Shown here one piece after another: positions 1-6,795 of a DNA stretch of 64,000 nt (positions are counted from its first letter, which is position 1; every line of letters begins with the position of its first letter). Made by a program: the position numbers and the translations under genes. The notes under the pieces were generated by a model. It ran no database searches. It worked only from the letters and a program-made list of their open reading frames with translations, and was not told the DNA's origin. The stretch lies in NCBI RefSeq assembly GCF_030866805.1, contig NZ_CP133019.1:3472001-3536000 (forward strand). The letters run 5' to 3'. This stretch comes from Microbacterium terrisoli. GTDB taxonomy: Bacteria > Actinomycetota > Actinomycetes > Actinomycetales > Microbacteriaceae.

Positions 1-1
1 G

Positions 2-598
2 ACGCGTGCACGACGATTGCAGCTGCTCGACGCCGGCGCGCAAGTGATCGCCGAACGCGGCTTCGCGAACACGCGGCTGGCCGATGTGGCCAAGGTGGCA
101 GGGGTGAGCGCTCCCCTGATCGTGCATTACTTCGGCACGCGCGAGCAGCTGCTCAGCGATGCCCTCGAATACACCGAAGACCGGTTCTACGAGGTCGTCA
201 CCGAACGGCTGGCGCCGCTGTCGCGCGCGGCCGACCGCCTCACCGAGCTGATCGTCGTCAACTGCTCACCAGAACCCGCGGTGAACCTGCCGCAAGGCTG
301 GGCCCTGTGGTTCGAGATCTGGAACCGCGCGGTGCACGACCCTGCCGCAGCCGCCAAGCGAGCCGCCCTCGATGCGCGGTGGAATGACCTGGTCTCGGGG
401 CTCGTCCGGCAGGGACAGGCCGACGGCGACTTCCGCCCGGACGTCGACCCCGACCGCGCCGCCCGCATGCTCACCGCGCTGATGGACGGGCTGTCCATCT
501 CGCTGCAGCTCGAAGATCCCGCCCTCACCCCCGCCGACGCCCTGAGTCTGGCGACCGAGCTGCGTGATCGACTGCTCGTGGAGAACCTTCGCACTTGA
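2..598 (+). CDS. TetR/AcrR family transcriptional regulator (5' end outside window)
   Basis: The reading frame is open from the first complete codon in the window, so the true start lies upstream. The visible part begins in helix 1 of a TetR DNA-binding domain (TRARRLQLLDAG) and continues with a typical helix-turn-helix (RLADVAKVAGVSAPLIVHYF, followed by TREQLL). The remaining ~130 residues are the variable ligand-binding and dimerisation part, which I cannot assign to an inducer. The stop codon TGA at 596-598 lies inside the TTGACA hexamer that serves the next gene, and a 16-bp dyad sits just downstream. This placement suggests the regulator controls the aminotransferase that follows. The length (at least 198 residues) is normal for the family. 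Confidence 0.9.
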   Translation, partial: TRARRLQLLDAGAQVIAERGFANTRLADVAKVAGVSAPLIVHYFGTREQLLSDALEYTEDRFYEVVTERLAPLSRAADRLTELIVVNCSPEPAVNLPQGWALWFEIWNRAVHDPAAAAKRAALDARWNDLVSGLVRQGQADGDFRPDVDPDRAARMLTALMDGLSISLQLEDPALTPADALSLATELRDRLLVENLRT

Positions 599-629
599 CA
601 TCCGTTGAATGACGGTTCAATGTGTGGAT
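595..629 (+). promoter_or_regulatory. Promoter with embedded 16-bp dyad (TetR operator candidate)
   Basis: TTGACA at 595-600 is followed after 17 bases by CAATGT at 618-623, and the ATG at 630 lies 7 bases past the -10, so the transcript is probably leaderless. Between the two hexamers is the inverted repeat TTGAA-N6-TTCAA (605-620). An operator here would block RNA polymerase. The TetR protein encoded immediately upstream is the obvious candidate repressor. Confidence 0.6.
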
Positions 630-2000
630 ATGACGTTCACTCCCTCGGTCGCCGCTGACTGGCCCCGCGTGCACACAGACCTTCCCGGCCCGCGCAGCCG
701 CAGCATCCTGGACCGGAAAGACGCCGTGCTGCAGGGGCCCCTGCGCGACGCCGAGAACGTGCCGTTCGTGCTCGGCCGAAAGTACGGGCACCTGCTCGAA
801 GACGTCGACGGCAACGTGTTCGCCGATCACGTGTCGGCGTGGGGCGCCGCCCCCTACGGTGCGCAGCCGCCGCTGGTTCGGGATGCTGTGACCCGCACGT
901 GGGACCGCTACGGCATGGAGATCTCGCAGTATCTCGCCAGCGAACCGGTGGTCGCTCTCGCCGAACGACTCGTCGCTCTCGCCCCCGGCGCCATCACGCG
1001 CGCTGCCCCGACCGTCACCGGCACCGAGGCCGTGGAGGGTGCCGTCAAGCTCGCGCGGGAGGCGACCGGGCGGCCGATCATCCTGGGCTTTCTCGGCCAG
1101 TACCACGGGGAGTCCACGTACCTGACCGCGTCGGTGTCGACCGACATGCCGGGCAACACGAGCGGCATCGCGCAGTACGTGCCGGGTGTCGTGCTCATTC
1201 CGTACCCGCAGTCCTTCCGTGCGCCGTTCCACGAGGGACCCGGCCCGTACGACGACACCCTGTGCCTGGACTACCTGCGCGACTGGGTGCTGCGCTACCA
1301 GGTCGAGCCGAGCCAGATCGCCGGCGTGCTGATCGAGCCGGTCGCCGGCGAGGCCGGCATCCTCACCCCGTCGCAGGCGTTCTGGGATCGACTGACCAGC
1401 ATGTGTCGCCAGTACGGCTGGAAGCTGCTGCTCGACGAGGTGCAGACCGGTCTCGGCCGCTGCGGGACGGTGTTCGCCGCCGAGCGCTGGGGGCTGGAAC
1501 CCGACCTGCTGCTGGTGGGCAAAGGCGTCACCGGCGGCGGTCAGGCGGTGGCCGGCGTGCTGGGCACCGACGAGATGATGGCCGAGTCGACCACCCACCT
1601 GGGCGGGACCTACGCATGGGAGCCGGCGGCCTGCGCCGGAGCCATCGCGGGCCTCGACCTGCTGGCCGACGGCACGGTGCTGGCCAACACGCGCGAGCTC
1701 GAGGCCATCGCCCTGGAGCACTTCACGCCCCTGGTCGACGAGATCGACCAGCTCGGCGACGCGCGGGCCATCGGCGCGTGGGCGTGCCTGGAGTTCGTGA
1801 CCGAGCGTGGCAGCGTCGAACCGGCGCCCGAGTTCCAGCACGCGGTGAACCTCGCCGCGATGAGACGCGGGGTCTTCGCCATCAGCGAGGCGTCCAAGCC
1901 GCTGTATCGCCTGCAGCCGGCGCTGACCATGGAGCCCGAGCTGTTCCGCTGGTCGTGCGAACAGATCGCCGCGGCGGTGCGCGAGGTCGCACGAGGCTGA
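630..2000 (+). CDS. Class-III pyridoxal-phosphate aminotransferase
   Basis: This is a fold-type I PLP aminotransferase of the class-III (omega-transaminase, 4-aminobutyrate aminotransferase-like) family. Visible hallmarks are YHGES near residue 150, the LLLDEVQTGLGR segment that carries the PLP-ring-stacking Asp, and the lysine of GKGVTGG (Lys298), which forms the Schiff base with PLP. The 456-residue length is usual. An upstream in-frame ATG at 609 exists, but it lies inside the promoter; I prefer 630, which fits a leaderless transcript. The amino donor cannot be named from sequence. Context (TetR gene directly upstream, SnoaL-like gene downstream) suggests a small inducible unit for amine or amino-acid conversion. 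Confidence 0.9.
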   Translation: MTFTPSVAADWPRVHTDLPGPRSRSILDRKDAVLQGPLRDAENVPFVLGRKYGHLLEDVDGNVFADHVSAWGAAPYGAQPPLVRDAVTRTWDRYGMEISQYLASEPVVALAERLVALAPGAITRAAPTVTGTEAVEGAVKLAREATGRPIILGFLGQYHGESTYLTASVSTDMPGNTSGIAQYVPGVVLIPYPQSFRAPFHEGPGPYDDTLCLDYLRDWVLRYQVEPSQIAGVLIEPVAGEAGILTPSQAFWDRLTSMCRQYGWKLLLDEVQTGLGRCGTVFAAERWGLEPDLLLVGKGVTGGGQAVAGVLGTDEMMAESTTHLGGTYAWEPAACAGAIAGLDLLADGTVLANTRELEAIALEHFTPLVDEIDQLGDARAIGAWACLEFVTERGSVEPAPEFQHAVNLAAMRRGVFAISEASKPLYRLQPALTMEPELFRWSCEQIAAAVREVARG

Positions 2001-2081
2001 CGCGTCGTGCTTCAGCGCGGCGGTCCGTGCGGTGTCGAACGGTGCCAGGCTGGAGGCATCCATCACCTTTCGGAGGCTCCG

Positions 2082-2441
2082 ATGACATCTGACGACGCAC
2101 GTGAGACGGCGGCGACACCCGCAGACATTCCGCGGCTGTTCGTGCAGTTCGTGCAGGCCGGCGACTACGAGGGACTCGCCTCGCTCTACGAGCCCGACGC
2201 CGTGCTCGCGCTGCCGCCGGGCGAGCAGACGCGGGGCAACGCCGCCATCGCCGAGGTGTTCCGCCAGGTGTTCACCGAGCGCACGCCGGGCGGTGAAGGC
2301 TCTGCTCTGCAGCCCGTGCTGCTGGCCGACGACCTGGCGGTGACGTCGACGCGCATGGCCGACGGCCGCGTGACCGCCGAGGTCGCACGGCGTCAGCCCG
2401 ACGGCTCGTGGCGGTGGGTGATCGACAACCCGAGCATGTGA
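2082..2441 (+). CDS. SnoaL/DUF4440-like small protein
   Basis: A 119-residue protein of the NTF2-like fold (SnoaL, DUF4440, SgcJ/EcaC group). It shows the usual opening helix (PRLFVQFVQAGDYEGLASLY), the EPDAVLALPPGE turn and a C-terminal beta-rich part ending RWVIDNPSM. Members include small-molecule isomerases, hydratases and proteins without known activity, so no reaction is assigned. The start at 2082 is chosen because CGGAGG lies 5 bases upstream; a longer frame from 2007 lacks a ribosome-binding site. It follows the aminotransferase by 81 bases and may be cotranscribed with it. Confidence 0.8.
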   Translation: MTSDDARETAATPADIPRLFVQFVQAGDYEGLASLYEPDAVLALPPGEQTRGNAAIAEVFRQVFTERTPGGEGSALQPVLLADDLAVTSTRMADGRVTAEVARRQPDGSWRWVIDNPSM

Positions 2442-2517
2442 TTCGGGATGCCGCGGCCCGCGCGGTGCGCTTCAGGCGCGGCGCGCGTCTGCCGCGCGGC
2501 CCGCTTCGGTCGAGCGC

Positions 2518-3456
2518 TCAGCGCACCTGGACGATGATCTTTCCGCTCGGGCGGTGCGGGGCGTTCAGGGCCGAGGCCGCGTCATCGAGCGTGGTGCGCA
2601 GGCCGATGTGCGAGCGCACCCGGCCGTCGCGCAGGCGGGCGGCGATCTCGACCAGCTGCGCCCGGTCGGGCACGACGATGAAGCCGACGGCCCGTCCGCC
2701 GGCGGGGCGGCCCTGCGGCATCCCGGCGACCGTCACGAACGTGCCGCCCGGTCGCACCAGGTCCACCGACCGACGCCCGATCTCGCCGCCGAACACGTCG
2801 AAGACCAGGTCGACGGGGCCGACGTCGGCGAGGGCGCCGTCGAGGTCGACGAACTCGTTCGCACCGAACGCGAGGGCGGCCTCTCGGTGCGCGGCGCGCC
2901 CGGTGCCGATCACATGGGCTCCGGCGTCGCGCGCGAGCTGCACGCCCATGGATCCCACCGCGCCGGCCGCGCCGTGCACGAGCACGCTCTGCCCGGCCTC
3001 CAGGTGCCCATGGTCGAAGAGGGCCTGCCAGGCGGTCAGCCCCGACATCACCACGCTCGCCCCGGTGGTGAAGTCGATGTCACCGAGCAGCGGGGCGAGG
3101 TTGCGCGCCTCGACGACCGTGTACTCGGCGAGCGTGCCGTCACGGGTCCAGTCGGTCAGGCCGAACACCCGCTGTCCGACCGACAGGCCGGTGGTGCCAT
3201 AGCTGAGGGCCGTCACGACGCCGGCCACCTCGTGGCCCGGAATCGTCGGCGTGCGATCATGCCCGGCTCGGTCGACCCAGGTCGAGGCCCACTCCAGTTC
3301 GTTGCCGGTGAACCCCGATGCGTGCACCTCCACGACCACGTCGCCGAAGTTCCAGCTCTCGTCGGCCGCCAGAGCCGCGGCATCCGGCTGCGCCACCTCG
3401 GTCAGTGCCAACCCCGGCAGTCCCGCGGCCGGGTCGGTCGCCACTATCGCCTTCAT
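2518..3456 (-). CDS. NADPH-dependent quinone-oxidoreductase-like medium-chain dehydrogenase
   Basis: A 312-residue zinc-independent MDR-family oxidoreductase (quinone reductase / enoyl reductase type). The N-terminal GroES-like domain carries IPGHEVAGVV; the cofactor domain has VLVHGAAGAVGSMGVQLA, the AxxGxxG-type nucleotide-binding loop. Zinc-ligand cysteines are absent. Such enzymes reduce quinones and other electrophilic enones with NADPH. The ATG at 3456 is preceded by AGGAGC on the minus strand; a longer frame continues upstream through the promoter and is rejected. Its -35 region is covered by a perfect 22-bp palindrome, and a TetR gene lies 107 bases upstream on the same strand, so repression by that TetR is likely. 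Confidence 0.9.
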   Translation of the reverse strand: MKAIVATDPAAGLPGLALTEVAQPDAAALAADESWNFGDVVVEVHASGFTGNELEWASTWVDRAGHDRTPTIPGHEVAGVVTALSYGTTGLSVGQRVFGLTDWTRDGTLAEYTVVEARNLAPLLGDIDFTTGASVVMSGLTAWQALFDHGHLEAGQSVLVHGAAGAVGSMGVQLARDAGAHVIGTGRAAHREAALAFGANEFVDLDGALADVGPVDLVFDVFGGEIGRRSVDLVRPGGTFVTVAGMPQGRPAGGRAVGFIVVPDRAQLVEIAARLRDGRVRSHIGLRTTLDDAASALNAPHRPSGKIIVQVR

Positions 3457-3526
3457 CGCCTGCTCCTCACGTCGAATCCTGCTCGAGCGCGGCAACGGCT
3501 GAGCGCGCCGGAACGAGTACGGGAAG

Positions 3527-3559
3527 ATTCTACTCAGTATTGGACGAGATCGTCCAATA
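3527..3559 (-). promoter_or_regulatory. Promoter with TetR operator A (TGGAC-N6-GTCCA)
   Basis: On the minus strand TTGGAC (3557-3552) and TAGAAT (3532-3527), 19 bases apart, form the promoter of the oxidoreductase gene. A perfect palindrome with 10-bp arms and a 2-bp centre (3538-3559) covers the -35 hexamer. Its core, TGGAC GAGATC GTCCA at 3541-3556, recurs at three other control regions within 2.5 kb. Confidence 0.75.
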
Positions 3560-3563
3560 CAGT

Positions 3564-4199
3564 TCAGGGAGTCGTCGAGGCCAGACTGTCGATGTGGGCG
3601 AGGGCCATGTCGATCGAGACGCCCATGGGCGTGGCATCCCGCGCCGTCTGCGCAAGCATGTACCCACCCTGCACCGCCCCGAGCAGCCCGGTGGCGAGCT
3701 GGTCGATGGGGGCGTCGACCGGCAGCGCGCCGCTGTCTTGGATGCGGCGCAAGGCACCGGCGAGCTGATCGCGCCATTCGGTGAACAGCTGCTCCAGCAT
3801 TGTGCGGGCCACGTCGTCGTGGTCGGCGACCTCGTTCGACAGCGACCCCAGTGCGCACCCGTACGCACCGTGGCGCAGCGCATTGCTCTGCACTATCGCG
3901 TCGCGCCAGCGGCGCAGCCCCGCGATCGTCGACACGCGCCCGAGGGCGTCGCGCTCGCGCCCGATGACGCGCTCGCCCGTCGCCTCGATCACGGCGCGCA
4001 CGAGCATCTCTTTGCCCGAGAAGTGGTGGTACAGCTGCGATTTGCTCACGCCGCTGGCCGCGACGACCTCGTCGAGGGTCGTGGCCGCCACCCCGCGCAC
4101 CTGCATGAGCTCGGTGGCGGCGGCGATGATGCGGGCACGGGTCTTCGCGCCGCGCGCGGTGATGCGGCGTGCGGGGGAAGGCTCGAGAGACGTTGCCAC
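3564..4199 (-). CDS. TetR/AcrR family regulator with a lone conserved-position cysteine
   Basis: A 211-residue repressor. Helix-turn-helix residues about 41-61 (TLDEVVAASGVSKSQLYHHF) are textbook TetR. The ligand domain contains a single cysteine, Cys115, in GCALGSL. Many electrophile- or redox-responsive TetR proteins (for example NemR) carry a sensing cysteine in a similar GCxxG context; that this one senses oxidants is inference. The GTG start at 4199 follows a TAGGCT -10 (4212-4207) by 8 bases, so translation is probably near-leaderless. A TGGAC-N6-GTCCA dyad overlaps its expected -35, pointing to autoregulation. It sits upstream of the quinone reductase and downstream of the molybdo-oxidoreductase unit. 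Confidence 0.92.
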   Translation of the reverse strand: MATSLEPSPARRITARGAKTRARIIAAATELMQVRGVAATTLDEVVAASGVSKSQLYHHFSGKEMLVRAVIEATGERVIGRERDALGRVSTIAGLRRWRDAIVQSNALRHGAYGCALGSLSNEVADHDDVARTMLEQLFTEWRDQLAGALRRIQDSGALPVDAPIDQLATGLLGAVQGGYMLAQTARDATPMGVSIDMALAHIDSLASTTP

Positions 4200-4206
4200 G
4201 ACACCA

Positions 4207-4242
4207 AGCCTATTCCGCCCTGTTATGGACCGGCTGGTCCAT
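4207..4242 (-). promoter_or_regulatory. tetR promoter and operator B
   Basis: TAGGCT (minus strand, 4212-4207) lies 8 bases before the GTG of the TetR gene. The dyad TGGAC CGGCTG GTCCA at 4226-4241 (arms extended to ATGGACC/GGTCCAT, 4225-4242) covers the expected -35 position. It also overlaps the last codons and stop of the DUF6510-like gene that reads into it. Confidence 0.7.
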
Positions 4243-4504
4243 CATCCTGCGTGTCGACGCGCAGCCAGCGCACACCGGGCATGCTCAGCAGGCGGTGACG
4301 CGCGCGCTCGACGACGACCAGCAGCACGCTATCGCACAGGCGGCAGCGCACGACGTAGCCCATCGGCTCGCCATAGACCATGGCCTGGGCGATCATCGCG
4401 ACGTCGCCGCATCCGTCGCACTGTGCGCGTGTTGAGGTCGCATCGAATGCGAACAGCCCGGATACCGGGCCGGCCAGCACGTTTCCATCGAGCGGGCGCA
4501 TCAT
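4223..4504 (-). CDS. Small zinc-ribbon protein (DUF6510-like)
   Basis: A 93-residue protein with two CxxC knuckles, CDGCGD near residue 29 and CRLCDS near residue 54, spaced as in a zinc ribbon. It resembles the DUF6510 proteins found beside molybdopterin oxidoreductases in actinobacteria; the name is from memory, not a search. The ATG at 4504 overlaps the stop of the flavin reductase gene by 4 bases (ATGA), so it is translationally coupled as the third gene of that operon. A metal-binding or electron-transfer accessory role is inference. Its 3' end contains operator B of the next gene. Confidence 0.75.
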   Translation of the reverse strand: MMRPLDGNVLAGPVSGLFAFDATSTRAQCDGCGDVAMIAQAMVYGEPMGYVVRCRLCDSVLLVVVERARHRLLSMPGVRWLRVDTQDDGPAGP

Positions 4505-5226
4505 GTGCCTCCGAATCGTTCGGTGCGGATCGAGTCCGCCGTCTGTCCGAGATCTATGAGCGTGCGGGCGACGGCTTCGACGAAGCCCGTCGGCCCGCAT
4601 ACGTAGACGAGGGGATGCTGCGACCCGGCGATGACCTCGCGTTCCAGGTCGCGCGGCGACAGCCGCCCGACGGGTCCGGTCCATCCGGGGGGCGCAACAC
4701 GGGTGTAGTGCCACCTCGTCGGAGCCGTCGCACGCAACTGCTCCAGCTCGTCGCGGTACAGGGCGCTCTCGGGCGTGCGCACCGATGCCAGCAGTCGCAT
4801 GGGGGCGGTGCTGTCGGCCGCCGCGTGCGCGCGGGCGATGGCGACCAGCGGCACGATGCCCGAGCCGCCGGCGATCAGCTGCACCGGGCGCTGTTCGCCG
4901 GGTCGCCAGACGAACCAGCCGCCCAGCGGGCCGCGCAGCTCGACCTCGTCGCCGGGCTCGAGCTCGTCGACGAGAAAGGGCGAGACCTCGCCATCGGGCA
5001 GGCGCTCCACGGCAAGCTCGATCTCACGATCGGTTCCGGCGCGGGCGAGCGAGTAGGACCGCACCGCCTGGTAGCCGTCAGGCGCGGTCAGGCGCACGTC
5101 CACGTGCTGGCCCGCCGCGGCGCCCGGCCAATCGGGCACGGCGAAGGTGACGCTTCGGGCCGATGCGCTCAGCGCACGGTCGCGCACCAGCGTGCCCCGA
5201 CGCCATCGGCGGGTGGCCTCGCTCAC
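4501..5226 (-). CDS. Ferredoxin-NADP reductase-type flavin oxidoreductase
   Basis: A 241-residue soluble reductase. The FAD domain has RSYSLAR (the RxYS motif binding the flavin phosphate) and the GGWFVW region; the NAD(P) domain has IAGGSGIVPLVAI and the closing VYVCGPTGFVEAV and ERFGGT, as in FNR-like reductases. It probably passes electrons from NAD(P)H to the molybdopterin protein encoded just upstream. The GTG start at 5226 overlaps that gene's TGA by 4 bases. A longer frame upstream is out of character and is rejected. No iron-sulfur domain is attached, so any further carrier would have to be another protein, possibly the zinc-ribbon protein that follows. Confidence 0.9.
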   Translation of the reverse strand: MSEATRRWRRGTLVRDRALSASARSVTFAVPDWPGAAAGQHVDVRLTAPDGYQAVRSYSLARAGTDREIELAVERLPDGEVSPFLVDELEPGDEVELRGPLGGWFVWRPGEQRPVQLIAGGSGIVPLVAIARAHAAADSTAPMRLLASVRTPESALYRDELEQLRATAPTRWHYTRVAPPGWTGPVGRLSPRDLEREVIAGSQHPLVYVCGPTGFVEAVARTLIDLGQTADSIRTERFGGT

Positions 5227-5804
5227 GCGTAGCGCTCTTCCCGCCAGGGGTCGCCATGGTTGTGGTAGCCGTACTGCTCCCAGAATCCGGGGTTGTCCTC
5301 GCTCTGCATGACCAGCCCGCGGATCCACTTCGCGCTCTTCCAGAAATAGAGGTGCGGCACGAGCAGTCGGGCCGGGCCACCGTGCTCGGGCTCGAGGTCG
5401 TCGCCGTCGTACTCGTACGCGATCCACGCGCGGCCGTCGAGGATCTCCTCCAGCGGCAGATTCGTCGTGTACCCGCCGTACGAGTGCGCCATGACGAAGT
5501 CGAGGTCGGTCTCGACATCGGCGAACAGCGTGTCCAGCGACACACCGCGCCAGGGAGTGTCGAACTTCGACCAGCTCGTGACGCAGTGGATGTCGGGAGT
5601 GATGTCTTCGGCGGGCAGCGCACGGAACTGGTCCCAGGTCCAGCGGCGCGACGGACCCGTCTCGGTGTGGATGAAGAACTCCCACTCGGCTGTGTCGATC
5701 TCGGGGGTGGGACCCGCTGACAGCACGGGGAACGACTGCGTCTCGTACTGTCCTGGGGGAAGGCTGGGGTTGCTCTCGCGGTGACGCCCGCCGAAAACGG
5801 CCAT
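5223..5804 (-). CDS. Sulfite-oxidase-like molybdopterin oxidoreductase, cytoplasmic
   Basis: A 193-residue protein of the sulfite oxidase / YedY (MsrP) molybdopterin fold. Cys74 in DIHCVTSW is the conserved molybdenum ligand; later motifs include the AHSYGGYTTN and HLYFWKSAKW stretches typical of the family. Unlike E. coli MsrP it has no Tat or Sec signal peptide, so it should work in the cytoplasm. The ATG at 5804 has AGGAGA upstream. It heads a three-gene coupled operon with a flavin reductase and a zinc-ribbon protein, and diverges from msrA. Repair of oxidised methionine or reduction of another S- or N-oxide is a reasonable guess, not shown by sequence. Confidence 0.85.
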   Translation of the reverse strand: MAVFGGRHRESNPSLPPGQYETQSFPVLSAGPTPEIDTAEWEFFIHTETGPSRRWTWDQFRALPAEDITPDIHCVTSWSKFDTPWRGVSLDTLFADVETDLDFVMAHSYGGYTTNLPLEEILDGRAWIAYEYDGDDLEPEHGGPARLLVPHLYFWKSAKWIRGLVMQSEDNPGFWEQYGYHNHGDPWREERYA

Positions 5805-5862
5805 GACTTTTCTCCTGCCGATCGAATGGATTCTGTGCGCGGCGGTGTGCTGCGGCATCCCT

Positions 5863-5892
5863 TTCCTACCCCATAACGGACTATGGCGTCCA
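5863..5892 (-). promoter_or_regulatory. Promoter with operator C upstream of the molybdo-oxidoreductase operon
   Basis: Minus-strand TGGACG (5892-5887) and TAGGAA (5868-5863) with an 18-base spacer form a plausible promoter about 52 bases before the start codon. The -35 overlaps CGGAC TATGGC GTCCA (5877-5892), a one-mismatch copy of the TGGAC-N6-GTCCA operator. An overlapping dyad ACTATGG-CGT-CCATAGT (5880-5896) is also present. Confidence 0.55.
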
Positions 5893-5952
5893 TAGTACGT
5901 CTCGCATGATCATTGGTGATCTCTGCGGTCATGGCCAGTCAGATAGCGACTA

Positions 5953-5972
5953 AGTGGACGAAGCCGTCCACT
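5953..5972 (+). promoter_or_regulatory. Operator D upstream of msrA
   Basis: AGTGGACG-AAGC-CGTCCACT is a perfect 8-bp-arm palindrome whose core TGGAC GAAGCC GTCCA (5955-5970) matches operators A and B exactly in half-site and spacing. It lies 107 bases before the msrA start, in the divergent control region. I could not fix a convincing -10 for msrA. Confidence 0.65.
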
Positions 5973-6076
5973 CAATGTCACAGTGAACACCCAGCTGAGC
6001 GGGACCGAAATCGACCCTTGCCGCGTTGTATCCGGTGATGCCGCGAGCCTGCGGCGTCAGAAAAGGAGACGACATC

Positions 6077-6631
6077 GTGACAGACACAGGCGCAGTGACC
6101 CGCATGCCCGGTACGGAGACGGCGGTTCTGGCCGGGGGGTGTTTCTGGGGGATGGAGGATCTGGTGCGCCGTCAGCCCGGGGTGCTGCACACGCGGGTCG
6201 GGTACACGGGTGGGGTGAATGACCATGCGACGTACCGCAATCATCCCGGTCATGCCGAGTCGTTGGAGATCGTGTTCGACCCGGCGAAGACCACCTATCG
6301 GGATCTGCTGGCGTTCTTCTTCCAGATCCATGACCCGTCGACTCTGAACCGGCAGGGCAACGACATCGGCTCCAGCTACCGGTCGGCGATCTTCCCGCTG
6401 AGCCCACAGCAGGAGCAGATCGCCCGGGACACGATCGCTGATGTGGACGCGTCGGGTCTGTGGCCGGGCAAGGCGGTCACCACGATCGAGCCGGCCGGTC
6501 CGTTCTGGGAGGCCGAGCCCGAGCACCAGGACTACCTGGAGCGCTACCCGAACGGGTACACCTGCCACTTCCCCCGCGCAGGATGGGTCCTGCCCCGCCG
6601 CGAGAGCGCATCCGCGTCAACCACGGCATGA
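6077..6631 (+). CDS. msrA: Peptide-methionine (S)-S-oxide reductase MsrA
   Basis: A 184-residue MsrA. The active-site motif GCFWG carries the catalytic Cys22; YRSAIF and the [12 protein letters not shown]-terminus are characteristic. It reduces the S-epimer of methionine sulfoxide in proteins, regenerated by thioredoxin. The GTG start at 6077 is preceded by AAAGGAG at a good distance; an ATG at 6026 extends the frame without a ribosome-binding site and is rejected. The gene diverges from a sulfite-oxidase-like operon, and a copy of the local TetR operator lies in the shared intergenic region, so oxidant-induced expression is likely. A 10-bp-stem hairpin follows the stop. Confidence 0.95.
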   Translation: MTDTGAVTRMPGTETAVLAGGCFWGMEDLVRRQPGVLHTRVGYTGGVNDHATYRNHPGHAESLEIVFDPAKTTYRDLLAFFFQIHDPSTLNRQGNDIGSSYRSAIFPLSPQQEQIARDTIADVDASGLWPGKAVTTIEPAGPFWEAEPEHQDYLERYPNGYTCHFPRAGWVLPRRESASASTTA

Positions 6632-6638
6632 GCGCCGC

Positions 6639-6673
6639 GCCGGGCGCGCGGGTCCTCGACTCACGCGCCCGGC
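6639..6673 (+). terminator. Hairpin terminator after msrA
   Basis: GCCGGGCGCG (6639-6648) pairs perfectly with CGCGCCCGGC (6664-6673) around a 15-base loop, starting 8 bases after the msrA stop. No T-run follows, as is common in high-GC actinobacteria. Confidence 0.6.
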
Positions 6674-6742
6674 TGCGGGCGGCGCAATGATCGCCGCAAC
6701 GATATTCCAGCCGCCGGCGCGTGAGGTCCGATATCCTCAGTA

Positions 6743-6756
6743 TGAGAGTCCTCTCA
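6743..6756 (+). promoter_or_regulatory. Short dyad upstream of the nuclease-like gene
   Basis: TGAGAG-TC-CTCTCA is a perfect 6-bp-arm inverted repeat 40 bases before the start at 6796. It may be an operator, but no partner protein is evident. Confidence 0.3.
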
Positions 6757-6795
6757 CAACAGGGGTAACCCGTCCTCTTACCGTACAGAGCGCCC

